The position numbers were made by a program, and so were the translations under genes. Below are positions 25,574 to 32,577 of a stretch of 34,472 nucleotides of DNA, piece after piece (position 1 is the first letter of the stretch; each line of letters starts with the position of its first letter). The stretch covers positions 1-34,472 of the forward strand of contig NZ_JAKUJY010000036.1 in assembly GCF_022664535.1 (NCBI RefSeq), in the 5' to 3' direction. The notes beneath the pieces are model-generated. The model did no database searches. It was given only the letters and a program-made list of their open reading frames with translations, and had not been told where the DNA came from. Origin of the DNA: Sphingobium trunci (GTDB lineage Bacteria > Pseudomonadota > Alphaproteobacteria > Sphingomonadales > Sphingomonadaceae).

Positions 25574-26155
25574 TCAGGCTGCGACAGCCTTCGAGCGTCG
25601 GCGCGCGCCGCTGATGGTCAGCGATACCGCCGAGATGAGGAAGTAGAAGGCGCCGAAGGCCGCGTAGGGCGCGATGTCGGCGATACCGACCGGCGCGGTG
25701 CCGGCGGCCTTGCTGAGCATGTGCGCCCCGGCGAGCCCCGACTGCGCGCCGCTCAGGATCATGGCCCACTGCGCGCCATAAGACTTCCAGCGCCGCACTC
25801 CGGTGAGGAGCTGGAACAGACCGGAGAGGACCGCCCACACGCCGAATATCTGGAGGACCGCATGCATGCCGTGTGGCAGCATCGCGGCGACGGCGACGGC
25901 GGTCACGACGCTGACGACGAAGTTGAGCATCTGGCTCTTGTTCCTCGCCAGGCCGCCGCTCCGGCTGGCGTCGAGATAGTTCGCCAGCGCGTCCCAAGCG
26001 GGATAGGCAACGAGCATCACCGCAGCGAGCGGCGGCATGGCCCTTGCGACCGTGAAGGCAAGCGCGACCCAGATCGCGGAGACGGCGAAGCGCAGATAAT
26101 AATATGTCTTCAGCCAGTCCCGGTCCGGAGACTTCGCGTCGGTGATGGTCTTCAT
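25574..26155 (-). CDS. Multi-pass membrane protein, DUF308/HdeD-like
   Basis: Integral membrane protein of 193 aa with about six hydrophobic helices (RFAVSAIWVALAFTVARAMP; LAAVMLVAYPAWDALANYLD; LNFVVSVVTAVAVAAMLPHG; AVLQIFGVWAVLSGLFQLLT; AQWAMILSGAQSGLAGAHML; APYAAFGAFYFLISAVSLTI). The arrangement and repeated pattern resemble DUF308/HdeD-type proteins, but I place it there only tentatively. ATG at 26155 has a good AAAGGAACC site. It sits between nrsF and ohr2 with a 113-bp gap upstream, and is probably a member of the SigF regulon. Function unknown. Confidence 0.82.
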   Translation of the reverse strand: MKTITDAKSPDRDWLKTYYYLRFAVSAIWVALAFTVARAMPPLAAVMLVAYPAWDALANYLDASRSGGLARNKSQMLNFVVSVVTAVAVAAMLPHGMHAVLQIFGVWAVLSGLFQLLTGVRRWKSYGAQWAMILSGAQSGLAGAHMLSKAAGTAPVGIADIAPYAAFGAFYFLISAVSLTISGARRRSKAVAA

Positions 26156-26268
26156 GGCATGGTTCCTTTCTGTGAAGCAGGCGTACGTCTCCGATCCCGG
26201 AATACGGGTGTGTCGGTGATGGTTGGTTCAGGCGGTGCGCGGCTCGCGATTTGCCGCGTCGGTTCTGG

Positions 26269-26910
26269 TTAGAGGTGGAAGCGTCGCGGCAGGCGCCATC
26301 GTGCTGTGGCCGCCACGGCGGCGCACCCGATGGTATACCAGACCACCACGTAGAGCGGATCGTTGAAGGGGCAGCAGAAGGCGAAGACGAAGGCTCCGCA
26401 GGCGCCGGCGGCGATCCCCGAAGCCAGCGCGCTCAGCCTGGGCTGGGTCGGCGCGGCCCTCCGCATCAGGGCGCCGAGCAGCGCGACGACCGGCAGCGAG
26501 AGCACGAAGATGGAGGTGGCGCACATCATTCCGTGGGCCGGATCGATGCGGTCGAGCAGCGCGCGCGCGCGCGCGCCATCAGGCGTAACGAAGGCGCCTA
26601 CGAAGATCGCCACGGCCGCGAGCGCGCAGGCGATTATCAGCCCCCGCCGGGGCCGCGCCGTGGGCGAGAAGGACCGAATGGCCAACACACATGCAGCCAG
26701 GGCCAAAAGACCAAGGCTTGCCACCCTCCATATCAGGTAGGGCGAGCCGGTCACGTCGTGCATGTCCGGCCGCATCACGCCCATGATAAGAAACAGCGCG
26801 AGTTCCAGCGCGCACAGTATGAGGACGAGCGTGCCTTCGCGCACCATGCTGCGGCGCCGGACCGGCGCGAGCTCGGACGACAGGTCGAAGATCAAGGCTT
26901 CATTCGACAT
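26269..26910 (-). CDS. nrsF: NrsF-family (DUF1109) anti-sigma factor
   Basis: Inner-membrane anti-sigma factor of 213 aa with about six TM helices. The two cysteines conserved in this family are at C130 (PAHGMMCATSIFVLSLPV) and C179/C180 (FVFAFCCPFNDPLYVVVWY), close to the positions reported for Caulobacter NrsF, where they are needed to keep the sigma factor silent until oxidant or metal stress. The start at 26910 (MSNEALIF) overlaps the sigma gene end by 11 bases, so the two are translationally coupled. A (GC)9 run lies in its middle (26559-26576). A start at 26925 is possible but less likely. Confidence 0.9.
   Translation of the reverse strand: MSNEALIFDLSSELAPVRRRSMVREGTLVLILCALELALFLIMGVMRPDMHDVTGSPYLIWRVASLGLLALAACVLAIRSFSPTARPRRGLIIACALAAVAIFVGAFVTPDGARARALLDRIDPAHGMMCATSIFVLSLPVVALLGALMRRAAPTQPRLSALASGIAAGACGAFVFAFCCPFNDPLYVVVWYTIGCAAVAATARWRLPRRFHL
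26559..26576. repeat. (GC)9 dinucleotide tract inside nrsF
   Basis: Eighteen bases of uninterrupted alternating G and C, encoding ARARAL around residue 115 of the anti-sigma factor. Such a run is prone to slippage and to Z-DNA. A gain or loss of one unit would shift the frame and remove the second half of NrsF, including C130 and C179/C180. Confidence 0.9.
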
Positions 26911-27511
26911 CAGGGGTCTTCTCAATGGTTGCGGTAAGGCGGGCGAGGCCGCGATGGATATTCATCTTTACAGCCGAGGGGGAGAGGCCGATCTCGCCTG
27001 ACGCGTCCTCGATGCTGTGGCCCTGCACCTTGACCAGCAGAATAGCCTGGGCCTGAGCGGGACGAAGTTGGTCAAGCAGGCTGGCCAGAACCGAGCTGCT
27101 GACTACCGACGCCTCGTGATCGCCGACCGCTATCTCGTCGGGCAGTTCGTCTGACGGGCGGCGCGCCAGGTTCCTCAACTGATCGATCCACTTGTTCTTG
27201 GCGATCGCCGCCAGCCAGGGCCCAAACGGATATTGCGGATCGTAGGTATGGCGCCGCCGATGAATGGTGAGCAACGTCTCTTGGACGGCATCGTCCACAT
27301 CGCCCGGCGGCAGTCGCCGTTCAAAGTATCGCTTGAGCCATTCCGATGTCTCCCCGAGCAGCCGCCGATACGCACCGCCATGTCCATTCTGGGCAGCCTC
27401 CATCAGGCGGCACCAACTGTCTTGTGCCGTCCGGGACCGCCGCTCACGACTGAGCGGCGGCACGCCGAGCGACGACCTTGAGATGATTCTCGACAGAAAG
27501 TTCGGGCGCAT
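26900..27511 (-). CDS. sigF: ECF sigma factor, SigF type (partner of NrsF)
   Basis: Extracytoplasmic-function sigma factor of up to 203 aa. Region 2 covers about residues 40-110 (GGAYRRLLGETSEWLKRYFE; PGDVDDAVQETLLTIHRRRH; PFGPWLAAIAKNKWIDQLRN) and region 4 about 140-195 (LLDQLRPAQAQAILLVKVQG; HSIEDASGEIGLSPSAVKMN; IHRGLARLTATIEK). Partnership with NrsF downstream identifies the SigF group. The start is doubtful: ATG 27511 would begin only a few bases after the predicted transcription start. GTG at 27463, behind a CAAGG element, removes 16 residues that are unusual for the family and leaves a normal leader. It probably directs its own operon, ohr2 and the flavoprotein. Confidence 0.92.
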   Translation of the reverse strand: MRPNFLSRIISRSSLGVPPLSRERRSRTAQDSWCRLMEAAQNGHGGAYRRLLGETSEWLKRYFERRLPPGDVDDAVQETLLTIHRRRHTYDPQYPFGPWLAAIAKNKWIDQLRNLARRPSDELPDEIAVGDHEASVVSSSVLASLLDQLRPAQAQAILLVKVQGHSIEDASGEIGLSPSAVKMNIHRGLARLTATIEKTPDVE

Positions 27512-27520
27512 GATCTCTTA

Positions 27521-27546
27521 TTCGCGCGCTACGCGATGTTGGTCAC
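27521..27546 (-). promoter_or_regulatory. SigF-type (ECF) promoter of the sigF-nrsF operon
   Basis: GTGACC (27546-27541), exactly 16 bases, CGAA (27524-27521) on the minus strand. This differs at one base from the Caulobacter SigF consensus as I recall it (GTAACC-N16-CGAA). It overlaps the last five codons and the stop of the esterase gene, so autoregulation of sigF is built into another gene's end. Confidence 0.65.
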
Positions 27547-28593
27547 TCTATGTCGAACTTTTTCTATCGCCGTCCCTTCCACGCCTGCCATTCCGGCCAT
27601 GGCCTCTCCGCTCAAACGCGTCCGGACGAAGCGGACAAGTTCGCTGCTCAGGTCGAGATCCTCGGGAGTGCCGCCCAGAAAGCCGCCATGTGGCATCGCC
27701 TCGAAAACGTGAAGCTCAGCACTGACGCCTGCCTTCCTCAGGGCTCGATGCATGCGCACGGTGTTGGAGAGGAAGAGATCGCGGGTGCCCGATTGCAACA
27801 GCGTCGGTGGCAGCCCGGTCAGGTCACCGAACAGCGGCGAAAGATAGGGATGGGAAAGGTCCGCCCCATTCGCGTAGAGCAAGTTCGCCGACCGCAGCGA
27901 CAGGGGTAGCATAACGTCCACCAGACGGTTCACTTCGAAGCTGTCACCGGACTCGGTGAGGTCCACCTCAGGCGATAGGAGGACCAGGCCGGCCGGCATG
28001 GGAAGCCCCTCGTCCCGCGCCCGCAGGAGCATGGCGACTGCGAGATTGCCCCCCGCGGACCTGCCGCCGATGACCACGTTCGACGGCTCATGACGCTTCA
28101 GCACATGGGCGTATGCGGCAAGCGTGTCGTCCAGTGCCGCAGGATAGGGGTGTTCGGGCGGCGTTCGATAGTCGACGCCGTAGCAGCGCATGCCGTGAAG
28201 GTCCGCCTGCATCTGCGCGCCAACACGGCACGCGTCTCCCCCACCAAACACCAGCGCGCCACCGTGCAGATCGACGTAAGCACCGTCCGTCGTGGTTGCC
28301 GCGTTGGGTGTGGCGATGTGGACGACGGCATCGCCTGCCAGAACAGTCTCGACGCTGGCGCCTAACGTCCCGGCCAAGCCCTTCATCGAGGCAGCATATT
28401 GCGCATCGACCGCCGACTTGATCCGGATCCAACCGTCATAGTCATCGGGTTCCGGCATCTGCTGTTTTGCATTGATCGGCATACCGTCGGAATCCACCAG
28501 ACGGTGGAGCGCGGAGCGCGCCTCCGAGCTGATCGAGCTGGGGGAAGGAAGCGTGCGGGCGGGCAGTCGCACGCCGGACGATGTGTCATGCAT
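27529..28593 (-). CDS. Hormone-sensitive-lipase family (alpha/beta hydrolase fold-3) esterase
   Basis: Cytosolic esterase of family IV, 354 aa. The oxyanion HGG motif is at 110-112 (YVDLHGGALVFGGG), the nucleophile S179 is in VIGGRSAGGNLAVAML, D272 is in LLQSGTRDLFLSN and H302 is in FEAMPHGGFLGG. SPEVDLTESGDSF is a further family segment. The start at 28593 (MHDTSSGVRL) gives the usual N-terminal cap; ribosome site is weak and the frame is open upstream to 28662. It ends with codons that contain the sigF promoter. Substrate unknown, probably short-chain esters or lactone-like intermediates, given the catabolic genes upstream. Confidence 0.9.
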   Translation of the reverse strand: MHDTSSGVRLPARTLPSPSSISSEARSALHRLVDSDGMPINAKQQMPEPDDYDGWIRIKSAVDAQYAASMKGLAGTLGASVETVLAGDAVVHIATPNAATTTDGAYVDLHGGALVFGGGDACRVGAQMQADLHGMRCYGVDYRTPPEHPYPAALDDTLAAYAHVLKRHEPSNVVIGGRSAGGNLAVAMLLRARDEGLPMPAGLVLLSPEVDLTESGDSFEVNRLVDVMLPLSLRSANLLYANGADLSHPYLSPLFGDLTGLPPTLLQSGTRDLFLSNTVRMHRALRKAGVSAELHVFEAMPHGGFLGGTPEDLDLSSELVRFVRTRLSGEAMAGMAGVEGTAIEKVRHRVTNIA

Positions 28594-28685
28594 CAGATAC
28601 AATCTCGTGTCATATTGATTCTGCACTATATCAAGCCGACGTATCGCGGCGACTGAATGCAAGCGTACGCCGTTTCGCGTTTTGC

Positions 28686-29216
28686 TTAATCCTCATCCTG
28701 CCACCTCCGCAGATCCGTCTGATCATGATAGGCCATGCGGTCCGGCGTGGTGATGAATTCCATCGTCGTGCCCCACGGCATGCGACAGTAGCAGACCTTG
28801 TTCCCAGGACCTTTCTCGGTTGCATAGGGAATAACGCGCGGCGCTGTAAGAGGAGTGCCTCCTGCCTTTTCGAAACGCTCGACCGATGCGTCGATGTCGT
28901 CGGTATAAAGCGCGAAGTGCGTGATGCCAAAATCGCTCGCGCGGATCGGCTGGGCTTGCTCCGGTCCGTGCATTTCGAAGAGCTCGATGTCGGGTCCAGC
29001 GCCGATCTTGATCATCGCCTGCGCGCGCACGACCGTTCCGGGGAACGCTCCGACGGCCCGTTCGAATTCGGCTCCCTGCCGCGGCGGATCCTGGGGCCCG
29101 AACGACTGATAGATCAGCTGGGCACCGAACGCTTCCACCAGGAACGATTTGGCGGCTTCGATGTCGGGCACCGTGATCCCGATATGATTGACACCGCGAA
29201 TGACACATGCAGTCAT
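28686..29216 (-). CDS. VOC-superfamily (glyoxalase-like) protein
   Basis: Metal-dependent isomerase/lyase/dioxygenase fold of two beta-alpha-beta-beta-beta modules, 176 aa. Candidate metal ligands are H11 (GVNHIGITVPDIEAAK), a glutamate in GPDIELFEMHG, the histidine of FGITHFALYTDDIDASVE and the glutamate in MPWGTTMEFITTPD. These four positions are those of glyoxalase I-type sites. The start at 29216 follows GGAGAC; the longer frame upstream has no site. The C-terminal tail (DRMAYHDQTDLRRW) is longer than in plain glyoxalase I. Part of the SDR-hydrolase-VOC series, 56 bp after the hydrolase stop. Reaction unknown. Confidence 0.88.
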   Translation of the reverse strand: MTACVIRGVNHIGITVPDIEAAKSFLVEAFGAQLIYQSFGPQDPPRQGAEFERAVGAFPGTVVRAQAMIKIGAGPDIELFEMHGPEQAQPIRASDFGITHFALYTDDIDASVERFEKAGGTPLTAPRVIPYATEKGPGNKVCYCRMPWGTTMEFITTPDRMAYHDQTDLRRWQDED

Positions 29217-29272
29217 GACAGTCTCCTTGGCTATGTATTTGCCCCCGCACTGCAAAAGCCGGGCGCCGGGTT

Positions 29273-30121
29273 TCATTTGGTCTTGAGGAAATCGAAGAGG
29301 GCAGCCGCGACTTCATCCGGCCGCTCTTCTGAGACATAGTGGCCGCACCGCGCGATGGAGCCGCCCGTCACGTTGGTGGCGAACTCCTTGAGCATCGGGA
29401 CCATCCGCGCACCGAAGCGGTGATCCCCACCCAGGCCAAGAACCGGTATATCGAGCGGTTGCTTCTTATATTGGAGTGCGGCCGCATGATCGGCGGTGAG
29501 GGTGCGGTACCATTCCATGCCGCCACGCGTGCGGCCAGGCAGCGCCATCGCTTTGGCATAGATTTCGATGTCCGCCGGATTGAAGCTGCTGTGATCGTAG
29601 AACCGCTCAGACATGAAGGTCGAAACATAGTCATATTCACGGCCGTGGATCAGGCGCTCGGGCAGGTCCCGGTTCTTATGGAAGCCAAAGTGCCAGAGCC
29701 TTGCGGTCGTCGCCTCCCATTGGGTCCAGCCTGGAAGCGGAACGTCGAGGATGGCGAGATGCGTGACAGCCTTCCGATAGATGACCGCCTGGGGCAAGGC
29801 GACCATGCCGCCGATATCATGTCCGCACACGGCATAGCGTTCATGCCCAAGCGCAACCATGACGTTATGCGCGTCGCGCGCCATCGTCGCCTTGTCATAG
29901 CCGCCTTGCGGACAGTCTGAAAACCCCGCGCCGCGCAGATCGATGGCCACCACGCTGAAATGTTCGGCCAGCAGCGGCATCACATGGTGCCATTCCCACC
30001 ATGTTTCCGGCCAGCCGTGCAGCAGAAGGATCGGCGGACCCGAGCCTCCCGTGACGGTATTGATCTTGATACCGTTCACCGGCACCAGCTGCTGGATAAA
30101 TCCCTTCAACATTGCGATCAT
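29273..30121 (-). CDS. Alpha/beta hydrolase, epoxide hydrolase/haloacid dehalogenase type
   Basis: Hydrolase of 282 aa with an aspartate nucleophile: D102 in YAVCGHDIGGMVALP. HGWPET at 35-40 forms the oxyanion region and H261 in ARCGHYVSEERPDEVA is the general base, with D233 in LGLGGDHRFG as the acid. The cap domain includes RLWHFGFHKNRDLPERLIHG. An Asp nucleophile with HGWPET is the mark of the epoxide hydrolase and fluoroacetate dehalogenase group; the pattern fits epoxide hydrolase better, but haloacid cleavage is possible. ATG at 30121 behind GGAAGCGACC. It lies between the SDR and VOC genes, in the same direction with 50 to 56 bp gaps. Confidence 0.9.
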   Translation of the reverse strand: MIAMLKGFIQQLVPVNGIKINTVTGGSGPPILLLHGWPETWWEWHHVMPLLAEHFSVVAIDLRGAGFSDCPQGGYDKATMARDAHNVMVALGHERYAVCGHDIGGMVALPQAVIYRKAVTHLAILDVPLPGWTQWEATTARLWHFGFHKNRDLPERLIHGREYDYVSTFMSERFYDHSSFNPADIEIYAKAMALPGRTRGGMEWYRTLTADHAAALQYKKQPLDIPVLGLGGDHRFGARMVPMLKEFATNVTGGSIARCGHYVSEERPDEVAAALFDFLKTK

Positions 30122-30171
30122 GGTCGCTTCCAGTCAGATGTTGGCGTTCGGGTAGAGCCCATGGCCAGCGC

Positions 30172-30999
30172 TCAACGCTGGTCGAAATCGGTGGCGATCG
30201 TGACGTCGTGCCAAGCGTCGATATCGCTGCGGAAGGCGGCCAGCTTACGCTTGGCGATCGCATGCGCGGCTGGGCCGAGCGGCAGGTGAAGCGGCGCGTC
30301 ATCGGCGTCGACCGCCTGCAGGATCACCGCGACCGCCCTGTCGGGATCACCCGCCTGATTGCCATTGTTGGTTTCGCGATAGTGCTTGCGCGAGCTCGCC
30401 GCATATTCCGGCATCTGGTTGACCGCAATGGCGATCGAACGGCCCAGGAAATCGGTTCGAAACGGCCCGGGTTCCACGATCAGCACGCGGATGCCCAACG
30501 GCTTTAGTTCGTCGGCGAGCGCTTCGGATATCCCTTCCACGGCAAACTTGGCGGCGTGGTAATAGCCTCCGCCGCCACGGCCTTCGATACCCGCACCGGA
30601 CGACATGTTGACGATCGTTCCGCCGGAACGTCGCAGGACGGGCAGCGCAGCTTTGGTGGCCTCGATCAGACCGAAGACGTTCACCTCGAACATAGGCCGA
30701 TATTCCTCGGCCGTGCCTTCCTCGATCGCGCCGAACAGCGCGTATCCCGCATTGTTCACGAGCACGTCAAACCCGCCAAAGGTTTCGACTGCCTTTGCAA
30801 CCACTGCCTTGGTCGCCGCCGCATCGGCCACGTCGAGTGGCAAGGTGATCATGCGGTCGCCGAATGGCTCGGCCATGTCCGCGATCGTCTCGACGTTGCG
30901 GGCCGTCGCGATGACCCGGTCGCCGCGCCGTGCCGCAGCAAGCGCGAGCCGCTGACCAAAGCCGCTCGAGCAGCCGGTAATGAGCCAGGTTTTCATCAC
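30172..30999 (-). CDS. Short-chain dehydrogenase/reductase (SDR)
   Basis: NAD(P)-dependent oxidoreductase of 275 aa. Cofactor motif WLITGCSSGFGQRLALAAAR, NNAG in FDVLVNNAGYALFGAIEEGT, serine in IVNMSSGAGIEG, catalytic Tyr and Lys in YYHAAKFAVEGISEALADEL, and PGPFRTDFLG. The C-terminus (PDRAVAVILQAVDADDAPLH; LPLGPAAHAIAKRKLAAF) is of the oxidoreductase type that uses arginine-rich cofactor pockets (ATARN), so NADP is likely. Start at 30999 or 30996. The gene is preceded 39 bp upstream by the broken second EthD gene. A C-terminal fragment of a relative is at 31968-32138. Confidence 0.92.
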   Translation of the reverse strand: MMKTWLITGCSSGFGQRLALAAARRGDRVIATARNVETIADMAEPFGDRMITLPLDVADAAATKAVVAKAVETFGGFDVLVNNAGYALFGAIEEGTAEEYRPMFEVNVFGLIEATKAALPVLRRSGGTIVNMSSGAGIEGRGGGGYYHAAKFAVEGISEALADELKPLGIRVLIVEPGPFRTDFLGRSIAIAVNQMPEYAASSRKHYRETNNGNQAGDPDRAVAVILQAVDADDAPLHLPLGPAAHAIAKRKLAAFRSDIDAWHDVTIATDFDQR

Positions 31000-31038
31000 T
31001 TCTTCTCCGAATTTTTCGTAAACGACGCAAAGCGTCGA

Positions 31039-31352
31039 TTACAGGGAAACCAAGCGAGCCCCTCGCGGTGTGACATTGGTGAAGCTCTACGTCCTCCATG
31101 ACGGAGCGCGACTCCGGTGAGGCGAACGCGGCCGCGATTGCTCCCTCGTCGCGGAAGCGGCACTCGTAAATTGCGATCGTCCCGTCCTGAACTATGGTGG
31201 GGAAGAACGCGGTGACGCTTTCCAGCCCGTGCCGCCCAGGATTGCATCACCAGCGGCAGATGACACTCGATGTAACAGCGCTTATCGAACCAGCTTTCGG
31301 TGGTGCTTCCATGGCTCACATAGACGGTTATGCCGTCGGACTGATCGTCCAT
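31039..31352 (-). pseudogene. EthD-family protein with two frameshifts
   Basis: Small dimeric alpha-beta barrel protein family, linked to ring-cleavage and ether-degradation clusters. From ATG 31352 the first frame reads MDDQSDGITVYVSHGSTTES and WFDKRCYIECHLPLVMQSWA. A shift near 31232 is needed for HGLESVTAFFPTIVQDGTIA and YECRFRDEGAIAAAFASPES, RSVMEDV. A second shift near 31084 gives FTNVTPRGARLVSL and a stop at 31039-31041. Joined, this is about 104 aa, the normal EthD length. In the frame as it stands the protein is wrecked after residue 45. Same family as the gene at 31561-31852. Two shifts in 310 bp argue for decay or poor assembly. Confidence 0.75.
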
Positions 31353-31393
31353 GTTTGCATGCTCTTGTTGGCTGCGTGGGTGAATGCCGGACG

Positions 31394-31477
31394 TCATGCG
31401 GCGAAACGCTGTATGATCGCTGCGCCGATGCCGCGGCTGCCGCCGATAACGAATTCCTTGCGATCACCGAATTCCAT
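31394..31477 (-). pseudogene. 27-codon N-terminal remnant of an SDR
   Basis: Behind a good AAGGGCAAGCGCA site, ATG 31477 starts MEFGDRKEFVIGGSRGIGAA and continues IIQRFAA to a stop at 31394-31396. This is exactly the first beta strand, glycine-rich loop and start of helix A of an SDR Rossmann fold, then nothing. The rest has been deleted; the second EthD gene begins 41 bp later. It is still in an operon position with ribosome site intact, so the deletion looks recent. It may still be translated as a peptide. Confidence 0.7.
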
Positions 31478-31560
31478 TGCGCTTGCCCTTCACTTGGAGG
31501 GAGGAAGAAGGTCGGCGAGTGTGGTTCGCAGTCTGGTGAACCCGAGCGACGCCCGACAGG

Positions 31561-31852
31561 TCAGAGCGGCTTGCCGACGTTGCGAGACACGGTTGCATCC
31601 GTGAAGCGGGGAACGTCAGCCATCACTGCCGCCGTCTCCACTGACGCGAGCGCGGTGCGCAGCGCGTGCTCGTCGGTAGATGCCCACGGAAACATGCGCG
31701 GCGTTGGCTTCTCGTGGGAAGAACGCTGAGGCGCTCTCCAGCCCGTGCTGCTGCCAACAGGCAAGCGCCAAGGGCAGGTGGACGTCGACATAATGGTCGC
31801 GATCGAAGTAGGTGCCGCCGCTGCATATGACTGTCAGGATTGCGTGTGTCAT
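31561..31852 (-). pseudogene. EthD-family protein with one frameshift
   Basis: First gene of the minus-strand series. From ATG 31852: MTHAILTVICSGGTYFDRDH, YVDVHLPLALACWQQHGLES, ASAFFPREANAAHVSVGIY; then one base must be skipped near 31688 (TACCGACGAG) to reach DEHALRTALASVETAAVMAD, VPRFTDATVSRNVGKPL and the stop at 31561. Joined length is about 96 aa, normal for EthD. It is a diverged paralogue of the gene at 31039-31352, sharing HLPL...HGLES..AFFP and the AxASxE block. No clear ribosome site is visible before the ATG. Confidence 0.75.
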
Positions 31853-31967
31853 GGACGAGTATTTGGCCTGATCGAATATGATCGTAAACTGACAGCTTTG
31901 AACTCTCGGCGTTCAGTATTGTGGGTGGTCGCTGAGCCGTTCGCCCGCTTTCACCTCCGCCAGCGTG

Positions 31968-32138
31968 AACGGACAGGCAAAAAGCGGCAAGCAACCGAAC
32001 GATCCGACGAAGGCAACGCAAGCGCTGCTGACGATCCTTCAAAAGGATGACCCGCAGGTTCAGTTATTCCTTGACGAAGATGCCCTGGGGCTGGTGAAGC
32101 AGAAGCCCGACGATGTGCGAGCAGAACTCGCGCGCTAG
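31968..32138 (+). pseudogene. C-terminal remnant of an SDR, opposite strand
   Basis: With no start codon, the plus strand reads NGQAKSGKQPNDPTKATQAL, LTILQKDDPQVQLFLDEDAL and GLVKQKPDDVRAELAR, then TAG at 32136-32138. This matches the tail of classical SDR oxidoreductases and aligns with the end of the intact SDR at 30172-30999 (ILQAVDADDAPLHLPLGPAA). Upstream codons (SPAFTSASV) may belong to it, but the Rossmann core is gone. It marks a rearrangement junction: the gene series to its left is on the other strand and a mobile-type module begins to its right. Confidence 0.65.
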
Positions 32139-32386
32139 GAGGTGCTTTCCCAGTCCGCCGGCTTTGATGCCGCTTGAGTCTTCGGATTTTACTGCGGCCT
32201 CGGGTGCGCTCGGCTGCTGGCTGAGCCGCGGTTCCTGCGCGTGTTGCTGACAGACGGTCTTCATGAAGCAGATGGCAGGTTCTGGGACCGGAGGGACCAA
32301 CCGACGAAGCGAATCGGAAATCTTGCGCACTGATTCTCAGCGCGCGCCACAGCAATTCCCCGTCTCACAAAGGCTCAAAAGCCGCA
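32139..32386. other. Stretch without a supported gene
   Basis: After the SDR remnant no plus-strand gene is recognisable, although a good terminator follows at 32387. An 88-codon minus-strand frame (32064-32330) exists but overlaps the remnant and has no family resemblance. A small RNA or a lost gene ending at the terminator is possible. Confidence 0.4.
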
Positions 32387-32422
32387 TCGCCGATGGCCGG
32401 AAAGTCCATCGGCGAAATTTTT
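32387..32422 (+). terminator. Rho-independent terminator
   Basis: TCGCCGATGG-N9-CCATCGGCGA is a perfect 10-bp stem followed by AATTTTT. On the plus strand this is a textbook terminator, yet no intact gene precedes it within 240 bp. Confidence 0.75.
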
Positions 32423-32435
32423 CTGCATACGATCT

Positions 32436-32470
32436 GGTCCGCCGTGGGCCGACACGGTCCGCCATGGCCC
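32436..32470. repeat. Two tandem 15-bp repeats upstream of alpA
   Basis: GGTCCGCCGTGGGCC (32436-32450) and GGTCCGCCATGGCCC (32456-32470) repeat with a 20-bp period, about two helical turns, so they present the same face of the DNA. They lie about 110 bp upstream of alpA, followed by a weak promoter-like TTGACG (32502-32507). Possible binding sites for AlpA or a related regulator. Confidence 0.45.
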
Positions 32471-32577
32471 GAACTAGCCCAAGGCCCTGATTCTCATGGG
32501 CTTGACGCAGCAAGAGCCACTCACAATCCTGATGCTCAGGGGCGCACAACACGCATCGCATCATATAGGAGCTTGCC

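Noticed and set aside
32064..32330. 88-codon minus-strand open frame
   Set aside because: Overlaps the recognisable SDR tail on the plus strand, has no ribosome site and no family I know.
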